Shown: piece after piece, positions 14,609 to 20,505 of the stretch
How the letters are laid out: every line of letters starts with the position of its first letter
How positions within the stretch are numbered: position 1 is the first letter of the stretch
Assembly (NCBI GenBank): GCA_964460485.1
Contig: CAYWRY010000068.1
Location: 1 to 20,505 of the forward strand
Length of the DNA stretch: 20,505 nt
Direction: 5' to 3'
Source of the DNA: VGRF01 sp964460485
GTDB lineage: Bacteria; Myxococcota_A; UBA9160; UBA6930
Translations under genes and position numbers: made by a program
Notes under the pieces: generated by a model
What the model saw: only the letters and a program-made list of their open reading frames with translations
Databases searched by the model: none
What the model was told of the DNA's origin: nothing

Positions 14609-15570
14609 GCACCGACACGCGCCTCGGCGTGCTGCTCGCCATGCTCGTGCTGCTGGTGGGCATCTGGGCGCTCGCCTTCCTGTCGAAGCACTTCGAGCGC
14701 GCAGCGGGGGCGGTCGCGCCGCTCGAGGAGATCGCGCCGGAGGCGTTCTCGATCGTCGTGGTCGGGAGCGGCGGCACCTTCGAGAATCCACAGCGCGGCG
14801 GCCCCGCGCTGCTGGCGGGCCGCGGCGCCGATCTCGTGCTGTTCGACGCGGGGCGCGGCGTCGCGGACGGCCTGCGCCGCGCCGTCGTGCCGGTGCGACA
14901 GGCGCGCGCCGTGTTCCTGTCGAGCCTCCTGCCCGAGAACACCGCGGGCCTCGACGAGCTGTTCGTGAACGGCTGGCTCGACGGCGCGCAGGCACCGCTC
15001 GCCGTCTATGGCCCGAGCGGCACGCGCGCGCTCGTGGAGAACCTGGAGCGCGCTCAGCGACCGGGCGCGGAGGCGCAGGCGCGCAGCTTCGCGCTCGCGC
15101 CGCAGGGCGGGCGCATCGAGGCCCACGAGCTCGCGGGCGGCGAGGAGATTGCGCTCGGCGCGCTGCGCGTGCACGCCTTCGCCCTCGCGGGCGGTCCCCT
15201 TCCCGCCCTGGCCTACCGGCTCGTCGACGGCGGGCGTGCGTTTGCCTTCGCGGGCGCGAGCTGGGACGAGGCCGCCCTGCTGCGCGCGGCGGACGAGGCC
15301 GAGTTGCTCGCGACCGAGGCGGTCTACATCGGGTCCCTCGACCAGGCGGCGGCCGCGGGCGCCGACGTCGCGACGCTGCGCGAGGAGGCGAGGCTGCACC
15401 TCGCGCTCGAGGCCGTCGGCGCGCTGGCGACGCGCGCGCGCGTGCGCGGCGTGCTGCTCGCGCGCCTGCGTCCTCCGCCCGCCTTTCACTACCAGTACGA
15501 GGACGTCGTCGAAGAGAGCTTCCGCGGGCCGGTGCACATCGCGGAGGACGGCGAGACGATCACACCGTGA
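14605..15570 (+). CDS. Membrane-anchored metallo-beta-lactamase-fold pseudoenzyme
   Basis: The 321-residue protein has one N-terminal membrane helix (about residues 8-26) and then a domain patterned on tRNase Z-like metallo-beta-lactamase proteins. Typical landmarks are GSGGTFENPQRGGPALL (54-70), LFDAGRGV (79-86) and a TAGLDEL segment (113-119). The metal-binding T-H-x-H-x-D-H motif is replaced by SSLLPEN (106-112), so three histidines and the aspartate are gone. The later GDT reads GAS (217-219), and the closing histidine segment reads LLARLRP (284-290). All metal ligands therefore appear lost while the frame remains intact, which argues for a retained non-catalytic role such as binding or scaffolding. 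The domain should face the periplasm or cytoplasm depending on helix orientation. It overlaps purU by 4 bases (GTGA), implying co-translation, and its 3' end overlaps the rhomboid gene by 11 bases tail to tail. Confidence 0.75.
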   Translation: MSTDTRLGVLLAMLVLLVGIWALAFLSKHFERAAGAVAPLEEIAPEAFSIVVVGSGGTFENPQRGGPALLAGRGADLVLFDAGRGVADGLRRAVVPVRQARAVFLSSLLPENTAGLDELFVNGWLDGAQAPLAVYGPSGTRALVENLERAQRPGAEAQARSFALAPQGGRIEAHELAGGEEIALGALRVHAFALAGGPLPALAYRLVDGGRAFAFAGASWDEAALLRAADEAELLATEAVYIGSLDQAAAAGADVATLREEARLHLALEAVGALATRARVRGVLLARLRPPPAFHYQYEDVVEESFRGPVHIAEDGETITP

Positions 15571-17077
15571 TCTCGTCGCCCGGCGGGAGCGGGATCCTGC
15601 TCGGCGGCGCCTGGTCGAAATCCGGCTCGCCGCGCTCCTCCTCCCCCTGCTCGGGTCGCTCCGGCGGCTCCTCCGCCGGCGGCTCCGGGCGGTCGCCCGC
15701 CGCGCGCTCGCCGGTGAAACGCCGGCGCTGCTCTTCGTAGTAGAGCTCGCCGGGCGCCAGTGCGATCGCCCGGTCGATCACGTGCAAGGCGTCGTCCGTG
15801 CGGCCCCGCGCGAAGTAGACCTCGGCGAGCGTGTCGAGCAGCGTCGGCTCCTGCCCACGCGTGACCTGCACGGCCAGCTCCGCGAGGCGCTCGGCCAGCT
15901 CCAGCGCGCGCGCCGACGGCGCCTTCGCCGTGGCGATCTGCCAGGCGAGGTTGTTGAGCTCCCCGGGATTCACGAGCTGGCCCGCCAGCATCCGCTCCGC
16001 CTGCCGCTCGAGGGCCGGCCCGGGCGCGAAGAGATTGCGGGCGACCACGCCGAAGGAGGCGAGCGTCGCGACGGCCCCGGCGGCCGTGCCCGCCAGCACC
16101 AGGCCGCGCAACGCGTCGCGCGCGAGCAGCGCCGCGAGCGCGCCCGCCGCGAAGCCGCCGAGGTGCGCGAGCCCGGCGGTGTGGGCCGCCCAGCCGGGCG
16201 CGAGCTGCGGCAAGAGGTCGAGGGCCGCTTGCAGCGCGACGACCGCGAGCAGGATCGTGCGCGGCACGCGCGCTGAGGCGGGCGCCTGCGCAGGCGCAGC
16301 GAGCTCGATCGCGATCAGTGCGCCGAAGAAGCCCGCCGCCACGCCGGAGAAGCCGAGCAGCTCGGCGTAGTCGCCGAAGCGGCTCGCGATCATCGCGCCG
16401 CAGCCCGCGGCTGCGGCCACGAACAGCGTGCCCGCGCGCCCGATCGAGCGCTCGACGAACGCGCCGGCGATCAGCGCGGCAGCCGCGTTCACCCCCAGGT
16501 GTCCGAGGTTGACGTGCAGGAACTGCGTGGTCGCGTAGCGCCACCACTCCCCCAGCGCGAGCAGCCCCGGGCGATAGATCGCGGCCTCGTAGAAGCCGGG
16601 AACCAGCAACTGGAGCGCGTGGACGAGCGCGGTGAGCGCCACGAGCAGCGCCGCGACCCACGGGCGCCGCACGCGCATGCGCTCGTCGAGGCGCTCGAAG
16701 CGCGCGCGGTGGGCGTCGCCGTCCGGCAGCGCGAAGATCCGCTCGCGCAGCGCCTGCGCGAGCGCGCGCGCGGGCTCTGCACCGCCGAGCTGGCTGCGGC
16801 TCAGCAGCAGCACGCCGTGCAGCGTGCCGACCGCGAGCGCGCGCGGCTCGATCGCGACGTGGGTCACGTCGCGGTAGGCGACGAACGCCTCGCCGCGGCC
16901 GGGCCAGCGCGGCGCCCGAAAGCCGCTCGCGCCGAGCTCGACCGCGCCGCTCCGGCCGTACGGGAAGCTCGTGCGCGCTCGCGCAGGCTCGTCGGCGGCC
17001 GGCGCCGGCTCCGGCCTGCCCGCTCCGGCGTCGCCGGGCGACTCGGGCGATTCGGGGGGCGGAAGATCCGACGACAT
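15560..17077 (-). CDS. Rhomboid-family intramembrane serine protease with extra N- and C-terminal regions
   Basis: The 505-residue protein has a six- or seven-helix rhomboid core at about residues 137-345. The catalytic serine is S244 in GFSG and its partner is H305 in AHLGGFAAG. The oxyanion helpers H193 and N197 are in HLGVN, preceded by EWWRYATTQFLH. It should cleave transmembrane substrates in the inner membrane. Before the core lie a Pro/Glu-rich disordered tail (1-40) and a compact beta-rich region (about 42-95). After it comes a helical stretch with one clear tetratricopeptide-like unit (about 415-450) and an acidic Pro/Glu-rich end. The TPR tail and front domain suggest partner binding. 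The ATG at 17077 lacks an obvious Shine-Dalgarno sequence. It follows actF by 65 bases and may be read through from the act unit. The substrate is unknown. Confidence 0.9.
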   Translation of the reverse strand: MSSDLPPPESPESPGDAGAGRPEPAPAADEPARARTSFPYGRSGAVELGASGFRAPRWPGRGEAFVAYRDVTHVAIEPRALAVGTLHGVLLLSRSQLGGAEPARALAQALRERIFALPDGDAHRARFERLDERMRVRRPWVAALLVALTALVHALQLLVPGFYEAAIYRPGLLALGEWWRYATTQFLHVNLGHLGVNAAAALIAGAFVERSIGRAGTLFVAAAAGCGAMIASRFGDYAELLGFSGVAAGFFGALIAIELAAPAQAPASARVPRTILLAVVALQAALDLLPQLAPGWAAHTAGLAHLGGFAAGALAALLARDALRGLVLAGTAAGAVATLASFGVVARNLFAPGPALERQAERMLAGQLVNPGELNNLAWQIATAKAPSARALELAERLAELAVQVTRGQEPTLLDTLAEVYFARGRTDDALHVIDRAIALAPGELYYEEQRRRFTGERAAGDRPEPPAEEPPERPEQGEEERGEPDFDQAPPSRIPLPPGDEITV

Positions 17078-17142
17078 GCGCCGCGATTCTATGGGCGCGC
17101 CGCGGGCACGCGACCGAGAGGGTGCTCAGGCCAGCCGCAGCC

Positions 17143-18348
17143 TCAGTGCTTCACCGGCAGCGCCATGAAGCGGCTGCGGTAGAACATGCCCACCAGGGCG
17201 AAGGCGCCGAGGAAGCCGAAGGCGACTGCGAGCTGCGGAACGCCCAGGAAGGCGGCGTCGTTCTTCGGCTCGAGCGAGGGCCAGATCAGCACGTTGCGCT
17301 CGATCCAGAAACCGAGCAGCGACACCGACGCCACCGGGCCGATCCACCACCAGGTCTTCTTCGGAACCTGTCCGAGCAAGAACCAGAACGGGATCACCCA
17401 GATGCAGATCCACGCGAGCAGCGAGATCTTCACCCACGGCTCGCCGATGCGATCCCACCAGCCCTGCCAGTACCAGGTGTCCATCAGGAAGTGCGTGCCC
17501 AGCCGCGCTTCGAAGAACTGCGTCTCTTCCGGAAGGTTCCCGTACCAGATCACCAGGTATTGCGAGAAGAACAGGTACATCCAGAAGATCGAGAAGGCGA
17601 AGATCAGCTTGCCGAGGTCGTGGAGCCGATCGCGGGTGATCTGGCCCTCGAGGCCCGGGTAGTGGCGGTGCATCACCGCGAGCACCGTCGTCATCGTGAC
17701 GGCCGAGAGCAGGCCGCCCCAAGCGAAGAACGCGCCGAACAGGTTCGAGTACCAGGTCGGCGTGAGTGACATGACCTGGTCGAAGCAGATGATCGACCAG
17801 CCGAACGCGAAGGCGAGGCAGATCAGCGGCGCGAGGTTCTTCGCGCGGTTGCGCGCGGCGGCCTTCTGCTCGTCGCTCGCGCCGGGCGTGGCGAGAGTGC
17901 GCGAGGCGGCGAGGAAGAGCTGGGAGAGCGCGGCGAGCACGACCATGAAGCCGAGGTCCCACCAGAGCAGCCGGGGCTCGTTCAGCCAGTGCGGCTTGGC
18001 CGAGAACTCGGGCAGCCACGGGTAGACGTGCGCGCGGCCGACGAACCAGTCCGCGAGGAACAGCACGGGCGTCACGACCGTCCACAGCCCGAGGCTCTCG
18101 GCGAGCCGCTTGATCGGCCCCGGCCACTTCGCGCCGACGATCGTGAAGATGCACGACAGCACCACGCCGCCCTGCGCGATGGCGCCGAAGTAGAGGTAGT
18201 TCACGTGGAACGAGCGCCAGAACGTGGCGGCATCGGCCTGGGTGAAGCCGACCGCGAGCCCGATCGCTGCGACCAGAGCGGCGATCGGCGCGAGCTTCGA
18301 GAGCGCGCGCGGACGAATTTCGTCGACGTAAGCGGGTGCCGCGCTCAA
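17143..18348 (-). CDS. actF: Alternative Complex III subunit ActF (NrfD/PsrC-like membrane subunit)
   Basis: The 401-residue integral membrane protein has about ten hydrophobic helices and belongs to the NrfD/PsrC family, like ActC. In Alternative Complex III, ActC and ActF form the membrane core that handles quinol and possibly proton paths. Conserved-looking segments include FHVNYLYFGAIAQGG, AFAFGWSIICFDQVMSL and FWMYLFFSQYLVIWYGN. The start is a TTG at 18348 that overlaps the actE stop (TTGA), with GGAGG at 18355-18359 six bases upstream. Upstream in-frame codons lie inside actE in another phase and are not part of the gene. It is the last act gene here, and a rhomboid gene follows instead of the usual cytochrome oxidase genes. 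Confidence 0.88.
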   Translation of the reverse strand: MSAAPAYVDEIRPRALSKLAPIAALVAAIGLAVGFTQADAATFWRSFHVNYLYFGAIAQGGVVLSCIFTIVGAKWPGPIKRLAESLGLWTVVTPVLFLADWFVGRAHVYPWLPEFSAKPHWLNEPRLLWWDLGFMVVLAALSQLFLAASRTLATPGASDEQKAAARNRAKNLAPLICLAFAFGWSIICFDQVMSLTPTWYSNLFGAFFAWGGLLSAVTMTTVLAVMHRHYPGLEGQITRDRLHDLGKLIFAFSIFWMYLFFSQYLVIWYGNLPEETQFFEARLGTHFLMDTWYWQGWWDRIGEPWVKISLLAWICIWVIPFWFLLGQVPKKTWWWIGPVASVSLLGFWIERNVLIWPSLEPKNDAAFLGVPQLAVAFGFLGAFALVGMFYRSRFMALPVKH

Positions 18349-18977
18349 GGCTGGCCTCCGTTCTGCAAGTGCCGCGTGTAGTTCACGAGGTGCCAGCGAT
18401 CCTCGGGCGCGATGCGCTGATAGCTTGGCATCCGGTCGCCGCCGACGCGAATCAAGTTGTAGATGTATCCGTCGCTGCGGCCCATCGCGGTCACCACCGG
18501 GAACACGCCGGCGAACGGGCCCATGCGCGTGGCGTTGCTCATGCTGACCGGGCCGTCGCCCATGCCCGTGACGCCGTGGCACGTGACGCAGTAGATCTTC
18601 CAGAGCTCGCGGCCGCGCACCAGCGACTGGAACGGAGGCGGCTGCGAGGGATCGGGCCGCGTCGGATTCACGAACGCGGCGACCGCGGCGTCGTAGGCCG
18701 CCAGGGTCTGCTCGTTCATGTCCTCGGGCGCGAGGCGCGGCACGCCGGGCGGCTCCGCAGCGACGTTCACCGCGCCGTCCGGCGGCATGAACGGGTTCAG
18801 CGCGGGCTTGTCCGCTGTCGTGTGCGGCACGCGCTCGAAGGCCTGGATCGCGCGCTGCCACTTCATCTGCGGGAACCAATCCTCGCTCCACTGCTCCCAG
18901 CACGCGACGTTGCCGGAGATCAGCACCAGCGACAGCAGGAACGAGAGGTCCGCGCGGAGGTGCTTACGCCGCAACAA
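18345..18977 (-). CDS. actE: Alternative Complex III monohaem cytochrome c subunit ActE
   Basis: The 210-residue protein has an N-terminal export signal (residues 1-25, RRKHLR then a hydrophobic stretch) and a single c-type haem site, CVTCH (C130, C133, H134), with M183 in RMPSY as the likely sixth ligand. It would sit on the periplasmic side of Alternative Complex III and pass electrons to a soluble cytochrome or oxidase. C26 in SGNVAC could be a lipidation site as in characterised ActE proteins, but the -3 residue is Asn rather than Leu, so the lipobox is weak. The start is TTG at 18977 (TTG at 18974 is equally possible), placed just after AAGGAGGTGA (18990-18981). It overlaps the end of actD by 14 bases. 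The N-terminal third is poorly conserved compared with textbook ActE. Confidence 0.87.
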   Translation of the reverse strand: MLRRKHLRADLSFLLSLVLISGNVACWEQWSEDWFPQMKWQRAIQAFERVPHTTADKPALNPFMPPDGAVNVAAEPPGVPRLAPEDMNEQTLAAYDAAVAAFVNPTRPDPSQPPPFQSLVRGRELWKIYCVTCHGVTGMGDGPVSMSNATRMGPFAGVFPVVTAMGRSDGYIYNLIRVGGDRMPSYQRIAPEDRWHLVNYTRHLQNGGQP

Positions 18978-19476
18978 GGTTCACCTCCTTGGCGTGGTGG
19001 GCGCGGAGCAGCGCGTCGACCTCGGGGACGTCGCGGTCCTTGCAGCTCACCGCGAGGCCGAACTCCTCGCTGGAGAAGCGCGCGCTGTAGGCGGCGTCGT
19101 GCTTGCCGAAGGTGCCGTAGGGCAGGCGGCCGACGACGAGCAGGCCCACCAGCGTCGCGAGGCCGCCGAACAGGATCGTCAGCTCGAAGCCGATGATCGT
19201 GTAGGTGGGCACCGAGGAGAACGGCTTGCCGCCGATCATCACCGGCCAGTCGTAGGAGGTCCAGATCGCGAGGGCGTAGCCCGAGACGACGCCCAGCAAG
19301 CCGCCGATCAGCGTGAAGTAACGCACCGCGCTCGGCTTCGGGTCGAGCGCGTCGTCGAGCTCGGGGAACGCCGCCGGCGCGTAGATTTCGAGGTCGCTGA
19401 AGCCGCGCGCCTTGAGTCGCTTGGCCGCCGCGGCGACGTCGCCGGGCGCGTCGTAGATCCCGACCAGTTCCGCCAT
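18964..19476 (-). CDS. actD: Alternative Complex III subunit ActD (DUF3341 protein)
   Basis: The 170-residue protein matches the DUF3341/ActD family. It has an N-terminal soluble part with LVGIYDAPGDVAAAAKRL and GFSDLEIYAPAAFPELDDAL, two transmembrane helices (about residues 53-72 and 92-115), and a short C-terminal domain ending near HHAKEVNLVAA. ActD is a peripheral-to-membrane subunit of Alternative Complex III that packs against the NrfD-like subunits, and it has no cofactor. The ATG at 19476 follows the actC stop after a single base, indicating tight coupling, and its 3' end contains the ribosome-binding site of actE. The length and helix pattern are typical of the family. Confidence 0.92.
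   Translation of the reverse strand: MAELVGIYDAPGDVAAAAKRLKARGFSDLEIYAPAAFPELDDALDPKPSAVRYFTLIGGLLGVVSGYALAIWTSYDWPVMIGGKPFSSVPTYTIIGFELTILFGGLATLVGLLVVGRLPYGTFGKHDAAYSARFSSEEFGLAVSCKDRDVPEVDALLRAHHAKEVNLVAA
18981..18990 (-). promoter_or_regulatory. Strong Shine-Dalgarno sequence setting the TTG start of actE
   Basis: AAGGAGGTGA lies inside the last codons of actD, 3 bases before the TTG at 18977 (6 bases counting from GGAGG). It gives the start where no ATG or GTG is available, and may offset the weak TTG codon so that the actE product keeps pace with the other subunits. Confidence 0.7.
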
Positions 19477-19477
19477 C

Positions 19478-20505
19478 TCAGTGCGCCCCCTGCTTCGCGT
19501 GCGCCCGCTCGTGGATGGCGAGCTCTTTCACCTCGGCGATGGCGATGAAGGGCGCGCCCTTGATGAAGAGCAGGATGAACTGCGCGAAGAACGCGAAGCT
19601 GCCGGCGAAGATGATCAGCTCGGGCCAGGCGGGCGTGTAGATGTTCCACACCGCCGGGTCGTATTCGCGCGACAGGGACGTGATGATGATGACGTAGCGC
19701 TCGAACCACATGCCGATGTTGATGAAGGTCGAGACCACGAAAATCGTCGGGATGTGCGTGCGCAGCTGCTTGAACCAGAACAGCTGCGGGAAGACGACGT
19801 TGCAGATGATCATCGTCCAGGTCGAGAACCAGTAGGGACCGGTGAGGCGCAGCCAGAACGAGGTCTGCTCGGCCTCCACGCCGCTGTACCAGGCGATGAA
19901 GTACTCGATCCCGTACGCGTAGCCGACGATCCACGACGTCAACAACAAGAACCGCGTCATGTTCTCGAAGTGGTAGTCGGTGATGTACCCCTCGAGGCCA
20001 TAGATCCGGCGGAACGGGATCATCACCGTCAGCACCATCGCGAAGCCGGAGAAGATCGCGCCGGCCACGAAGTACGGGGCGAAGATCGTCGCGTGCCAGC
20101 CCGGCACGATCGACATCGCGAAGTCCCAGGACACGACGCTGTGCACCGAGAGCACCAGCGGCGTCGCGAGGCCCGAGAGGTGCAGCACCGAGCGCGAGTG
20201 CGCCTTCCACTGGCGCGACGTCCCCTGCCAGCCGAGCGCGAGCGCGGTGTAGATCAGCTTGCGCAGGCCGGTCGCGCGGTCGCGCGCGATCGCGAGGTCA
20301 GGGATCAGGCCGATGAAGAAGAAGACGATCGAGATCGTGGCGTAGGTCGAGATCGCGAACGTGTCCCACTCGAGCGGCGAACGGAAGTTCACCCACAGCC
20401 CGCGCTGATTCGGGTAGGGCAGGATGAAGTAGGACTTCCACATGCGGCCGACGTGGATGCCGAGGAACTGCGCGGCCGTGAGCACCGCGAACACCGTCAT
20501 CGCCT
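19478..20505 (-). CDS. actC: Alternative Complex III subunit ActC (NrfD-like), partial at the window edge
   Basis: At least 342 residues of a polytopic NrfD/PsrC-family protein are present; the 5' end lies beyond the right edge. The visible part begins within a helix (MTVFAVLTAAQFLG, then HVGRMWKSYF), so the methionine near 20500 is internal and not the start. Full ActC proteins have about 450-480 residues and ten helices, so roughly 110-140 residues are missing. Family-like segments include PYPNQRGLWVNFRSPLEWD, GLIPDLAIARDRA, VSWDFAMSIVPGWH and GMWFERYVIIITSLSREYDP. It forms the quinol-facing membrane core together with ActF. The actA and actB genes are expected just outside the window on the same strand. 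Confidence 0.93.
   Translation of the reverse strand, partial: AMTVFAVLTAAQFLGIHVGRMWKSYFILPYPNQRGLWVNFRSPLEWDTFAISTYATISIVFFFIGLIPDLAIARDRATGLRKLIYTALALGWQGTSRQWKAHSRSVLHLSGLATPLVLSVHSVVSWDFAMSIVPGWHATIFAPYFVAGAIFSGFAMVLTVMIPFRRIYGLEGYITDYHFENMTRFLLLTSWIVGYAYGIEYFIAWYSGVEAEQTSFWLRLTGPYWFSTWTMIICNVVFPQLFWFKQLRTHIPTIFVVSTFINIGMWFERYVIIITSLSREYDPAVWNIYTPAWPELIIFAGSFAFFAQFILLFIKGAPFIAIAEVKELAIHERAHAKQGAH

Overview
The window is a compact, very GC-rich bacterial chromosome segment with 14 protein genes, one of them cut by the right edge. Many genes begin with GTG or TTG and neighbours often overlap by the 4 bases GTGA or TTGA. A CMP-KDO synthetase implies an LPS-bearing Gram-negative, and the act genes of Alternative Complex III imply aerobic or otherwise high-potential respiration. 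These traits fit a deltaproteobacterial-type lineage such as Myxococcota, Binatota or relatives. That placement is inference, because no rRNA or other marker gene is present. I see no tRNA, rRNA, IS element, CRISPR array or prophage gene.

Layout. (1) 65-5619: a 6-pyruvoyl-tetrahydropterin synthase-like gene (+) converges on a C45-type acyltransferase/peptidase (-). A 160-bp gap then leads to two coupled ABC exporter half-transporters (+). (2) 5633-8460 (-): a ParA-like ATPase, a CaiB/BaiF CoA-transferase and a TRIC-type membrane protein, tightly packed in that transcription order. (3) 8582-11808 (+): kdsB, overlapped by a large membrane protein with a spermidine-synthase-like domain. A secreted M20 metallopeptidase (-) converges on it. 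(4) 13248-13738: about 490 bp with no conventional gene but many inverted repeats. On the minus strand it holds a 12-base Shine-Dalgarno sequence, a 14-codon open frame and a terminator-like hairpin with a T-rich tail. (5) 13739-15570 (+): purU and, overlapping it, a membrane-anchored metallo-beta-lactamase-fold protein that has lost its metal ligands. (6) 15560-20505 (-): actC (partial), actD, actE and actF of Alternative Complex III, followed by a rhomboid protease carrying extra domains.

How they fit together. actC-D-E-F form one translationally coupled unit building a quinol-oxidising membrane complex. The two ABC half-transporters most likely form a heterodimer. purU and the inactive MBL-fold protein are coupled, as are kdsB and the spermidine-synthase-like protein. 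The strongest leads for new biology are the structured minus-strand region upstream of purU, the inactive MBL protein, the orphan ParA with altered switch motifs, and the KdsB-coupled membrane protein.
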